Part shown: positions 31,195 through 42,900 of the stretch, in pieces | Layout: every line of letters starts with the position of its first letter | Numbering within the stretch: the first letter of the stretch is position 1 | IMG/VR virus record: IMGVR_UViG_3300009181_000058 | Coordinates: 1-64,000 of that record | Length of the DNA: 64,000 bases | Direction: 5' to 3' (one strand) | DNA from: a virus | The notes under the pieces: generated by a model | The model's input: only the letters and a program-made list of their open reading frames with translations | Databases searched by the model: none | Told to the model about the DNA's origin: nothing | Translations under genes and position numbers: made by a program

Positions 31195-33144
31195 TTAGTT
31201 CTTGATGGTCACAATTGCTTCAATTGTACCTGATTCTGGGGTGGTCTTGTCGACCAGGCTTCGTCCAATTACGTTGAATGCAGTGGCTTCTCCGGGCTGG
31301 GCCGCTCTAGCAATGCCCGCTCCTGCCGAAACCAATCTGTCACCTTTGCGCACTGTACCGATTACTTTGACTGGCACACGTCCGGTCATTGCAACTGGAG
31401 GATGTGTGTCGTTTTCGCCGGCTCCACCGTTCATCAGGTATGCCGCTCTAGTACTTATCACGCCAAACACATTTTCGCTTAATTCTTCAAGAGATCTAGT
31501 GATTTCTGCTGATCCGCCCAGTTCAACTACTGTGCCTGCTTCTAGAACTTCATCTGCGGCAAAACGTTCTGCAACGTCAGCATACAGTGCTGTGGTTGCT
31601 GTGGCAAACACTTGGTTAAAATAACTGCTGGAACTTCCAATATTACCTACAGCATTAGTACCAGTATGAGTGATAGTATTTACGCTTAAAATACCTGCGG
31701 TGCCCGAAGTTATCAAGTTGCCGCCTGTCACGTTGCCACTGGCCGAGAGCGTGGTGGCATTGACTCTGTCGGTAAATGCCTGATTAAAGTATTGAGCACT
31801 TGATCCAATGTTACCCACAGCATTTGTGCCGCTGTGTGCGAGACTGACCACGTTGGCAGAGTTGATGTATATTGTGGTTGTGTCAAATACTGCCACGGCT
31901 GTGCTGTTTACACCAATCGTTACGTTTCCATCCGATGCGGCAACTCTTACATTGGAGTTGCCGTTTTGAATTTGTGTTACACTGACTGCGGCGCTTAGAC
32001 CAGTAAGTTGCGAACCGTTACCAAAAAGGTAACCCCCGGCTATATTACCAGTGGTAATAATACTGTTACTTGCTACGCTGGCTACCGTGACTTGGCCACC
32101 TGCACTTATAATGCCGCCAGTTAAGATGTTGCCGCCGGTTATGTTGGCAGTGGCACTGACGATACCAGCAGTTAATATATTACCGTGTATGGCATTACCA
32201 GTTGAACTCATCACACCAACAGTTAAGACATTACCACCGGTAACGTTGGCTGCTGATGTAATTGTTGATGTAGCACTTACTAACCCACTGGTTAGAATGT
32301 TGCCACCTGTGATGTTACCAGTTGTGCTCACTGCGCCGCCTGCTGGAGGGATCACGTTGCCAATAAAGTTAGCACCTGTTACGTTACCAGTGGCAGATAC
32401 TTGTCCAGCGGTCAAAATGTTACCACCAGTTACGTTACCACTCACTGTGGTGTAGCCAGTAATATTGGCTCCAGTGCCTGTGAATGTGGCCACTGTATTA
32501 CTACTAGCAGTAGTGATAGTTACATTGCCAGCACCAATCAAGTTACCACTCATGTTGGTACCTGTGTCGTTGCTCATGGTCACGCCCTTGAACACTGTGG
32601 GGAACAAGGTGCTTACAGGCGCAGCCGCAGTGAATGTAGCGTTGGCATTATAAATTGCCACTCGTATGTTACCTGAGTATATTGAAGTTATATACTGTGT
32701 TGTGTTACCAGAGTCAGGAATTGCTTCGGGAATTGCACCTGCAAGGCCTGTTGAACTTGAATAGGCCGGACCCACTACCAAAAATGCAGATCCAGTCCAA
32801 ACTTTCAGTTGTTGGTTGGTAGTATCATACCAAAGATCGCCAGTTACATTTGAGGCCGGCGCTGTGCCGCTGGCAGTTGCGGCTGAAATTGTTTTAAACG
32901 TTGTACCGTTATAAACTTTGAGTAAACTGTTGGTTTTATCCCACCAAAGTTGTCCAGTAAGTGGTGCAACTGGCGCAGTGGGATTTGAAAAGTTTTCCAA
33001 CATCTGGATAAAGTTTTCATCCAAGAATTCACCGTATCCAGCATAATTTTTACCTACCAAAGTCACACTACTGGAGGTGTTGATGGTGCCATCTGCTACA
33101 GTAGCAAAGATATTTCCGTCAGTAAGATTAATTGTATATGCCAT
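31195..33144 (-). CDS. Long tail-fibre protein with GNILT repeats and C-terminal ADVAERF domain
   Basis: 649 residues. The N-terminus (about 1-140) holds SSVTLVGKNYAGYGE and LTGQLWWD.TN repeats (GQLWWDKTNSLLKVYNG, GDLWYDTTNQQLKVWTG), common in phage fibre attachment regions. Residues 200-380 are tandem copies of a 15-17 residue unit, (T)GGNILTxGxVSATxxI, expected to form a trimeric beta-structured shaft. The C-terminus begins YADVAERFAADEVLEAGTVV, a domain seen at the ends of many phage fibres. Good late-promoter core and AGGAACAGG precede the start. It is likely the host-contact fibre. Confidence 0.78.
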   Translation of the reverse strand: MAYTINLTDGNIFATVADGTINTSSSVTLVGKNYAGYGEFLDENFIQMLENFSNPTAPVAPLTGQLWWDKTNSLLKVYNGTTFKTISAATASGTAPASNVTGDLWYDTTNQQLKVWTGSAFLVVGPAYSSSTGLAGAIPEAIPDSGNTTQYITSIYSGNIRVAIYNANATFTAAAPVSTLFPTVFKGVTMSNDTGTNMSGNLIGAGNVTITTASSNTVATFTGTGANITGYTTVSGNVTGGNILTAGQVSATGNVTGANFIGNVIPPAGGAVSTTGNITGGNILTSGLVSATSTITSAANVTGGNVLTVGVMSSTGNAIHGNILTAGIVSATANITGGNILTGGIISAGGQVTVASVASNSIITTGNIAGGYLFGNGSQLTGLSAAVSVTQIQNGNSNVRVAASDGNVTIGVNSTAVAVFDTTTIYINSANVVSLAHSGTNAVGNIGSSAQYFNQAFTDRVNATTLSASGNVTGGNLITSGTAGILSVNTITHTGTNAVGNIGSSSSYFNQVFATATTALYADVAERFAADEVLEAGTVVELGGSAEITRSLEELSENVFGVISTRAAYLMNGGAGENDTHPPVAMTGRVPVKVIGTVRKGDRLVSAGAGIARAAQPGEATAFNVIGRSLVDKTTPESGTIEAIVTIKN

Positions 33145-33162
33145 TTCGGTTACCTGTTCCTA

Positions 33163-33170
33163 TATTTATA
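33163..33170 (-). promoter_or_regulatory. Late promoter core TATAAATA
   Basis: Minus-strand TATAAATA, identical to the T4 late promoter consensus, ends 18 nt before the fibre gene's ATG (33144) and overlaps the stop of the previous gene. This places the start of transcription about 12 nt before the ATG, leaving the AGGAACAGG ribosome site in the leader. gp55 is encoded at 62494. Confidence 0.7.
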
Positions 33171-33771
33171 CAGCATTGATGTTGCTCAATGTCTGTATTC
33201 TCAGCGTGTAATCGATTTGAATTTGTCGATTCAAGCTCTTTTGTACCGGGTGAAAAATCACGTGGGTAATCAGGCGCAGGTTGTCAGTGGCGCCATTCCA
33301 AGTTTTAAGCCCTAGTTCATCAAACACGAACTCACCATTGTAGTTGGTTGAGTTGTCAAATGCTTGTTGCTCTGCAGGCTCACCGTAATCCAACAAACAG
33401 GTCACTAAGATATCAGTGTAAAGATTTCCTGCTGTGTGTAGTACGGTCATTTTGTTGTTTTCAGGGTCTGTGTCAGCGGCTGAATTATCGTCAACTACCT
33501 TTTGATATGTTTGGTTGTATAAGTCAGCATTCTGTCCTGTGGTGTTTGGGGGCAAATATGTAATAACTCCTGTGGGGTCTACTGAACTGCCGCCATTGCC
33601 AAATGCCATTTGATAGATATAGCCTACGTTACGGTCTGCTAGACTCTGAGCCATTGCTACTGAAATGTTTTCGTAGTGAATAGCGTTGTGATCATTATAG
33701 AATATTTCACCGCTTGCAGGGTCATAGATCTTGACATGCCCTGATATTTTGGCTAGTCCTGACTCAATCAT
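33166..33771 (-). CDS. Conserved structural protein, 201 aa
   Basis: 201 residues with YDPASGEIFYNDHNAIHYEN, then MAQSLADRNVGYIYQMAFGN and GVITYLPPNTTG, a pattern I recall from conserved proteins near the tail-fibre genes of T4-like marine phages. Beta-rich C-terminus (DYTLRIQTLS). No enzymatic motif. Its start overlaps the 49-codon gene's stop as ATGA. It is probably a baseplate-periphery or fibre-attachment component; this rests on position. Confidence 0.7.
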   Translation of the reverse strand: MIESGLAKISGHVKIYDPASGEIFYNDHNAIHYENISVAMAQSLADRNVGYIYQMAFGNGGSSVDPTGVITYLPPNTTGQNADLYNQTYQKVVDDNSAADTDPENNKMTVLHTAGNLYTDILVTCLLDYGEPAEQQAFDNSTNYNGEFVFDELGLKTWNGATDNLRLITHVIFHPVQKSLNRQIQIDYTLRIQTLSNINAV

Positions 33772-33917
33772 GCTCGCCCCTCCACATAAGTCTTTTGCGT
33801 CGTTGGATCAAACACTCTAAAGTATCCTTGCACGTTGACGGTGCCGGTTTCGTTGGGTTTGCCGGGCTTTTGCTCATTTTTCTGCTCAACTTGTTGATTT
33901 TGCTGTGTGTTTGACAT
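33768..33917 (-). CDS. 49-residue small structural-region protein
   Basis: A 49-codon frame on the minus strand fills the 165-nt space between the giant protein gene and the 201-residue gene. It starts with ATG at 33917 and ends in TGA overlapping the next ATG (ATGA). The product has a Gln/Asn/Lys-rich first half (MSNTQQNQQVEQKNEQKPG) and a strand-like second half (VNVQGYFRVFDPTTQKTYVE, ending GRA), which resembles the N-terminal strand of the following protein (KISGHVKIYDPASGEIFYN). They may interact or share origin. Confidence 0.75.
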   Translation of the reverse strand: MSNTQQNQQVEQKNEQKPGKPNETGTVNVQGYFRVFDPTTQKTYVEGRA

Positions 33918-33924
33918 GGTCTTT

Positions 33925-33941
33925 TATTTACCTTGTTTATA
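33925..33941 (-). promoter_or_regulatory. Two late-promoter-like cores before the 49-codon gene
   Basis: On the minus strand TATAAACA (33941-33934) lies 16 nt before the ATG, and GGTAAATA (33932-33925) lies 7 nt before it; the latter is identical to the core before the gp48-like gene. The first has the spacing of the other late promoters; the second would give an almost leaderless mRNA. Both overlap the end of the giant gene. Confidence 0.45.
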
Positions 33942-36900
33942 ACCCACGCAAGAACCTTGCGGCTTGTGTTTGGGTGTCTTGTAGCGCAATTCCATCGCTG
34001 GCAGTGCCGTCACCGGGTGCGTACCAAGTAACGCCCTGGCGCACTAAAATTGTTACTTCTACGCCTGCGGCAGGCGGTAGTAGTGGTGGGAAGACGTTGG
34101 TGTCTACAATGAATTCCACAGCCAATGGATCATAGTCTGTTACAAAATAACGATAGCGACTTTCAGCGGTGGTATCGCTGTAGGCATACTGACGTTGCCC
34201 ACCAACATAAACTTCAATTGCCGGAGTTTCACTGCTAGAATCCAGAAAGTCCTCAAATAATATACTGGGTGCATAGAATGTTGTGGTGCTGTCATCTCCT
34301 GTACTAGTATCGCTCACAATGTAGTCTTGGAATTGTGAGGGCAACAAGTTGCCGCGACCTGTGTCATATATGTCAGTACCAGCACTGTGATCTGCGGCGG
34401 CAGTGCCAGCGGTTCCACGCATGAGTCCTGAAATGACATTTGCCACTATGTCCCTTGCACGATACATCACACGCTCGCCATCAATTGTGACCACACCAAA
34501 AATTCCTGTCTTACGCACAGGGTCAAGATCAGGTTCGCTCAATTGACCAGCGTTTGTGACATAAGCAATACTAGCAGTGCTTGATAAATCTTGTGCTAGG
34601 GTTGTGGTAGTTGCTTCAGTAATTCTGTAAGTTGCTTGTACTCCACGCATGTCTTGGAATATGCGGAATGCCATAGCATCTGGCACCACACTATTGGTAT
34701 ATTCTTCAATGACCATAATATCAGTTGTGCCAATTACGCCACCAGAGTATATTAAATAATCACCTTCCACAGTATAATCAATACCTTCAAACAGTCTATT
34801 ACCATTTAGTGTGGCCCACAATCTGCTGGCTTCATTTAGGCTTCTTTCTAGATAGAAATTATTAACAGATATAGTGGTCCCTACAGAATAATCATATGAT
34901 CCTGGGGTATCGCTCACTGAGGCGGCATCATAAACTGTGGTGTCATAACCTTCAGTAAGCGTTAGGCCTTCTGTAACCGGGCCTTGAAACACCAGAGTCA
35001 ACGGCCATTGTTGCGACGTATCATTCCAGGTAGTCACTGCAAACACGTCATTCAAGTTTACTGTGGCGCTGATTTGCGCTTGGTTTCCAACAATCGCATA
35101 GTCTGCCTGAGTGTTCACAGCAATCAAAATTCTTGCGCCGCTGGGTGGAGGGGTAAAGAACACAACCTGACGACCTGGTGTGTTGTTGCCGGTCCAAGCA
35201 GTCACAGCATAGTTGCCCTGAGTGGACCCAACGTTTTGAACCTGTAAAATATTATCTATCCAAACATTAACATCACTATTGGCATTGATTGCTGATTGAC
35301 TGTAGTTGCCGCGTTGTGGTAACCCAAAACTCACACTAGAGTCGTCGCCAATCCATTCAATTCCTGCCGGCGGCCGCAATCTCAATCCGTTACGAGTGAT
35401 TACAGCATTGGCTGAATTTGAACCTTGCACACTGTTGGTTAATACTATGATCTTGTTTGATACCATGTTGGCATCGGCCACTTGATATTGAACCTGTGGG
35501 GTACTCCATGAGTATGCAGTGGATGCTTGCCCTGTTCCTGATCCAGCGCCTGTGGCTACAAAACTCACACCCACGGTACCTGATGCGGCACCAATAGCAG
35601 TCCAGTTGGTTGTTCCAACCGTGGTAATTGTATAGGACTTGCCTATTACAAAATATCCTGCATCTACAGTGTTGGTTCCAAATATCACCATGGCAATGCC
35701 ATCTGTAGCACCATAGTCGGTACCAAAGTCTACTAGACTTTCTAGTGTAGGAACAAATGCAAACCAATACAGCACGTTGGTGATGTTTATACCAACTGGC
35801 ACATTTTGCAAGGCGCGATAGTAGATGCCACTATTATTCACAATATCAAGTTTGCCGTAACTATCTAGTATATTCCAATTTGCGCTGTCAACATACGGTT
35901 GCCAGGTCACGCTGTCAACATTTTCACCATTTACAAATACCGCAATGCTGACAATTTCTGCTGTGTTAACTGGAACTACCACTGTCTCACCAATATCGCC
36001 GCCGATGTAATTGGCACGGTACAACTGACTGCCACCCCCCAATTCAAACACATTGATCTGGAACTGATCTCCAGATGTCAAGGTCAGTAAAGAAACTGTT
36101 TGGTTGATCCAGTCAACAGTATAATCAATGTCAAGTGCAAGGTCTAAGCCAGTGGTGATATTGCTGATCAGGACCTGTACAGGATGTTCTACTGTGCCTG
36201 CCCAACTGTACGCTGTTTCAATGGCAGGGTCGTATGTGTAGCGAATTATGCTCCATTGGAATCCGTGGCCGTCTCTGTTCCAGTCTGCGCCTGGACGAGT
36301 ATAAACACGGAAATCAAGAGTGTCAAATTCTGCGCCATTGATCAATTCTTCAGGAGAGTGTCCTTCATACAAGCCAATGAACTGGCCGCCATCAACATTG
36401 ATATCTGTGGGCAGTTCTCCCAGTGTGGTATCTGTAAATTCACTAGAGTATGTGGCATCTATGCTCAGTGGATCGCGCAAGAAGTAGTCGCCGTAAACTT
36501 GTACACCAGGATAGTCAACCCCATCGATTAACAAAGGCAATTCTAGTCCTGGCTGATTAACGCCGGGCACATAATAGCCCATGGTACGGTCTACGCCAGT
36601 TAGTGTTCTTGCTGGAACCACAGTCCAGTCTTCAAGATTAAATTCTGGACCAACCACTGCGGTAGAATCTGTGGGTGTGGCCGACCACACACGATCATCA
36701 TACCGTACCAGCATGCCAGACAAATAAGTACCATTTGGACTCCAGGTCAACACATCACTAAAATATTGGAAACGATCATATTTGATCACCGTGCGGAAAC
36801 TGCGCACAAGATCATTGGTCATTATGGCATACGCTCTGGCCTCAGTGCCATTGCCACCGTCAAATGTGATTGTAGGGGTTTGACCGTATCCTGATCCTGC

Positions 36901-39900
36901 ATTGGTAACATTCACAGCAACTACCCGCCCCAGACTGCTGATCACCGCTGTGGCTTCTGCTGGTTCGGTTGCGTCGCCTGTGATAATAACCACAGGTGGT
37001 TCTGTGTATCCTGACCCGCCATCAATGATTTCCACACTGTCTAATATCAACAAATAATTGCTGTACCATTGATTGTATGGCCAAGTTGACCACAGCGTAC
37101 TGGTTGCAGGCAAATCACTTTGTGTATTGGTTGGTGAATTAAATGCATTGCCGTGATTGTACGGCAACAAGATTGGACTTGTAAATTTGGCTATTTCCAA
37201 CGTTGTGTTGTAATAGGCCGGCAAATCAAAGTCAGTTAAATCGCCAAAGAACTCATCGGCGCCGGTGTACTTCAAATTAAATTCACGGATACTGACATGA
37301 TATGGTTTGACTTCTTGAATATAGTCACTCACAAATTCTTGATTGTCAATGATGTAATTCTGATATGGGATCAATTGGCGAATTCTGTGATCTACATCAA
37401 TCAAACTGGTCTTGACCAGCCATTCAGGTGCAGAGAATTCGCTCAACACAAAGTTAAACATCAAGACCAAGGCCTTGTTGCGTTGTATTGCAAGATCATC
37501 AATCAACAATTCTTCGTTGATGGCTTGAATAATTTTTCTTGTTTCAATCACAGGCTCTTGGTCAAAATATTGTGCATCAAATACTTCAACATCAAAGCCA
37601 AAACGTCCCAGGGCATAGTCATATAGTTCTGCAGAGAATTCAATGGTGCCATCTTGCAGTGCAACTCGTTCAAACCCAAGATCGGTTAGCAAATAAATTT
37701 CAAACTTGCCTTGTGCATTGGCAGTGACTTTAACACTACTACCAACCGGTAATATTAATGTAGTCAATGCGGAGTATGTGGCTACTTCGGCCACAACTTT
37801 GGTACTGGCATTATATCCTGGACGGTACCAGTTGATATAACTCCAATAGTCAGGTGTGTTGTATCCTTGCACTTGAGTCAATTTTAAAACTCTTGTGTTG
37901 GCCTGCGTGTCGCTTAGTTCAACGGTGTAGACCGTCCACAGTCCATTGTTGCTACTGTCTGTGGTCACAAGATATTTGTAACCCAATGGTATTGACCCGC
38001 TGGTGTTGGACCAGAACGGTGTTTGGAATCCTAGTATTTCTAAATTGGCCACCTGTAGGTTCCAATTGGTCACAGAGACGCTGTCTACTATTTCAGTTTG
38101 TGGAGGGATAGGTGCGCTACTGTTGAGTAGATTGAATGATCTACTTTCACTGATTGGATATTGTGCCAATACTGTGTTTGCACGTTTTAAATAGTTTTTC
38201 AATGCCGCAAAACGATTCACAAACATACTTTGTCGTGGACGGAATTGTACACCATAACGTTCTGCTGGGTTCAAATTAGGATCAGGAACTTTGTTACCAA
38301 ATGTATCTACCCCGCACAAACTGTCTTGAAGTTTACGATACAGGCTGTCACTCAAGAAGCCATCGGCACGATCTTGTGGAATCAGTTCATACTCAACGTG
38401 TACATTGTCATTTGTGTATTCTCGATCGTACTCAATGTTGATAATAGTATCGCTGGCTTCAATATAGTCAGCACTGTTGTACAGAGCAACGGTGCTGGCA
38501 TTGATTGGTGCTAGATAAGCAATACCACTAGCTCTGGGATCAGCAATGTAAGATGCAACTGTGCTGGCTGGTAAAGTTTTGCCCAGTTGTGTTGCAGTTA
38601 CCGTGATACCTCTCACCCAGAAATAGTAATAGGTAGCAAAGGTTCCGTCTTGTGACAGATTGGTATTCACAGTATAAGATGCTGTGTTCAACGGAGTTCC
38701 TTCACCGGTGTAGGCGGAAGGAGGCGTTGTGCTTTGTATCCACTGATACACATCAACTTCGCTGCCTGGGAACAATTGTGCCCAACGTCGAGAAGCATAC
38801 ACAACACTGTCTTGATTGGGATCAATAAATCTTACTGTACTGATGTCCCACCAAATTTCTCCCACGTGATCTGCAAACCATGTTGTGCCTTTGAGGTTGG
38901 ACGGGCCTGTGTTGTAAGCGGCAGGATCCACTGCACCGACATAATCGATATTGGCACGTGCCGCGCCCAATATCTTGCCTTGCAGTGGGTTGATGAAGTC
39001 CAAGAACTGTGTTCTGGCGCTGGTGATTCTATCGTAAAAGAACACACTGTTCAACAGTCGAATATCAACAGTGGGCTGTTCAATCTCTGCCACTGACCAT
39101 GCTGGAGAACCAGTTGGGTTTTCAAAAACAAACACAGCACCAAAATTGGCGGTGCTATCTCCGCTGTCGTTCTTGGGTGCGCCAGCCATGAGCACACCCG
39201 AAGTGTAATTTACTGCGGCGCCAAATGTGTCATATGATTGGACTTGACTGTTGTTGATTTGTTGTCCAAATACAAATTTGCCTGGGTTAGTAACAGTCAG
39301 TGTACTGCTTGGCAAATAATCAAAAGTATAAATTGCACCACTTTGTACAATCACAGAGAAGAATATGGTACTGCCAGCATCAAAATAAGTTGTGCCATCA
39401 TCAAATATAGTTTCAAGGTACAGCGTACCTCGTGGTGCGCCAACAACCAAGTTGATAGCATTGTCGTTGACACTGATGGCACTACCAAATGCCGCATACT
39501 CCACAGGATATGGACTGGTAATCAACTGTGTCCAAGCAAATGTATCAAAGCCCAAAGTTGTAAATGCCGTGCCCACACTACCAGGTGCTACTTGTACCTT
39601 GTTGAACGGTGCGGCTGCCGCAGAATTTTTAACATTGATTGTTAGGTATCCAGCGGTACTGACTGTGGCCAACACGTTTGGAACTGTAGAATTGATTGCG
39701 TTGGCCAGGCTTGCCACAGTGGTACCAGTCAGTACCACATCCATGTTGTTGACTCTAATGGTGTTGCCAACAGTGAATGTGGGATTGGCCACTGTGGCAG
39801 TGATTGTGCCATAAACTCGGCTTTGGTTTACAAAACGTTCAACCACACCACCTTTAAAAATCTGTTGGCTGCTTTGTGGTTCTCCCACATATAGACTGCA

Positions 39901-42900
39901 ATTGTTGTCGCAAATTTCTACTGCTTGCCCAAAGTTTGAAAAGTTAGCCACGGTATTTTGCGAAACTGTTTGTAATAAATTAAATTGATTGGTCTCAATT
40001 TCAACTACATCGCCTACCTTGAGGTCACCCAAGATAGTAATTGTGTTTCCACTTACTGTGAAAGAGTTAGGTGCATCAATCACGCTGTCAGTTTGATTGA
40101 TGTAGAATTCATTGTTGACAATCACGCTCACAGGCGCAGTTGGTGCAGATCCTAGTACTGTGAAATTGGTGCTGGAAGAATTGCTATTGCAAATGAATCT
40201 TTGTACATTACGGTCAAACACATAAACTTGTCCGGCTTCCACGTTGCCATCAATTGTGATATAAGGAGTTCCCACCAGGACCTGGCGACCATCTGTAGTA
40301 CATGAAATGCTGTGACCAAAGCGATCAGAAGCACCAAGTCCAGCCACAGTAAGAGTATTTGTATATTCAAAGTAACCGTTGGCTCTTACGATTATGATAT
40401 CACTACTGATATATGATCCGGTAAATGTCACTGTTGTGCCTGCAAATGTGTAATCAATATTGGGTCGCAACAACGCTCCATTAACTTCAATACTGAATGA
40501 GTATATGTTTGTGGCTGTGAACAGTCCGGGCAAAGATGATGATGTTCCAGCAAGATTGTACGTTGCAGCCGAGTAGGGAATTTGAAAACTGTTATAACGT
40601 GCAAATTCAATCAATAATTGGGCAACAGCTGTGCCTGTGCCTGAACCTGCCCCGGTAGCGACGAATTCAACCCCCACAGTGTTTGAACTTGCGCCAATTG
40701 CTGTGAAGTCGGTGGTACCCAAAGTTAAAATTGTGTATGTGGCACCTGGTACAAAACTGCCTGCTATAGTATTTCCTGGTGCAGATGCAAAAGTAACTGT
40801 GCCGAAACTGCCACTGATTGTGTAGTCAGTTCCGACTGTTTGTATTTGTCCATTCAAGGTAACTTTGAGTTGGTAGTCGTTGTTGATTTGTATGGTATCA
40901 TTGATAGTGTATGCTGTGGTCACTCCGTCGGCGATCGTTTTGATAACTTGATTCTGCCAATCAACATAGCCATATGCATGTACGCTGTTTAGTCCTGGTG
41001 CGCCAATGTACATCCAACGCTCGTCTAGACTCATGGCCACACTGTAACCAAATTCTCCTGCACCAGTTAATAATGTACCGTATGCCGCAGGTTGTGTGAG
41101 CAATTGCCATTGCCCAAAAGGAATAGATCCCGGAACTCCCAGTGTCGGGTCGCGATAGATCACACAAGCATAGCCGTTGTTGGCTTGGCTGCCAGATCCC
41201 AAACTAGCACTAGCACCGGCCACTGCCCAGGATTGATTGCCAAAGTCTATGGCATTACCGTATCCACGCACACCTGTTGCATCTAGTGTGAGTATTGCAT
41301 CGCCTGTGCCTAACGGACTTACAGGTGTGTACTGATCGCTGTAACTCTTGACGTATACATATATTGCGCCTTTTGAAGTACCTGTGTAAAATCCATAGTT
41401 TGGACTACCCACAAATGCGGCCAATTTGTTTCTGGCCTGTGCCACGCTGGCACCGTATTGTTCTCCAGCATCTAGCAGTACTGGATTTAGTGCAACAATG
41501 CTTGAGAACACATCATTCTTTTGCAACACTTCCCACAAGCCGTCACCGTTGTCGTCGACCCAAACTTTGGCGCCTGGCAAGATATTTAGAGCATAAGGCA
41601 AACTGTCAACATCACTGGCCTGAGCCACTCGCATGGTCTGCAATGTGAATCCAATTCCTGTGCCATTGGCCACTGCACGATTGCTGGTAAATGCAAATGC
41701 AATGTTTACTGTGTCCAGATTGGGAACACTGAGTACCTGATATACTCCATTGATTTCACTGTCAAAGAATTTGATGATCAGTTTATCACCGGTTGTCAGG
41801 CCGTGTTGATCATTAAAAATCACACGACTTGTACCGTTCAGGTTGTCACAAACGTGTTGAATTTGTCCTGGTACTGCTTGCGCACGATAAATGTTCCAAT
41901 CGTAATCGTTGATCTTGGCAACCCAGATACTGGTACCTACCTGAATTGAATCAATATTTGCTGCCAGACTTTCTGTGTTTGTTATGTCGAACACTGTGAT
42001 ATCAGTATCGTCAAGACTCACATAACCTGCTGTGGGTAACCCGATATCTGTGGGCAATTCAGTAGTGGTTGGAAGAATGTCTGTACTGGTCAGTTTGTAA
42101 CTACTACGCCACACATCGGTCAAGTATATTTGTTGGTCTGCGGCACTTGCTTGTTGTGGCACAACCACTTGTACCAGGCTAGGATTTGCACTCAACAACG
42201 CACGGTTCAAACGCAATTCAACAAAACTACGATTGGCATTGGCACCATATGTCGCACGTTGTACTGCCCAGTTTTCATAGATTGTGTAGTCAGCGGCTTC
42301 TTTACCTAGGTTGGCAGACTTGAACAAGTCTGTGGCCAGTCTAGTACCTTTGGTGCCTAGGAATTGTCTATAAACATTGACCTGACTCACATCGTCAAGA
42401 TTCAACGCAGCCAGGTACTGACGTGGTTTGAATCCAATCAAGCCATAAGATAACAAATCATTGTCTGTTTCAATGTTGGCAGCATTGATGTTGTAACTGT
42501 TGGCCAGTTGGTCGGCTTTGTTGGCCAGGTTGGGTAACAATCCAAGTTCAATTTGTGTGTAGTCGCTTTGTGTCCAAGTATTGAAGTCAAACTTTACACT
42601 GGGTTGCACAATGGTCAGGGCCGACCAGTATACGTTTTTATACTTGACAATTTCGCCCTTGCTATAAGTTCTTAATCCTGTCCACTCTTGAACATTGTCT
42701 TGATTTAAAATAAATCCAGGAGTATCTACACTTCCGTTCCAGTCGCTGGTGGTCACTGCCACCAGTGTCAATCTACTTTGTCTTGCTCCAGTGACTGGAT
42801 TATAAATCAAATCTCCAAACACGCTCTTGTTGTTCAGTACCATCATGTGTTCGTAGTTGGTAAATCTCAAATTGATATAACTGATGCTTTGTGTGGTCAG

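Noticed and set aside
31195-33144. The regular GNILT repeats considered as a CRISPR-like or minisatellite array
   Set aside because: They are in frame, vary at the DNA level, and encode a periodic 15-17 residue fibre motif within one protein.
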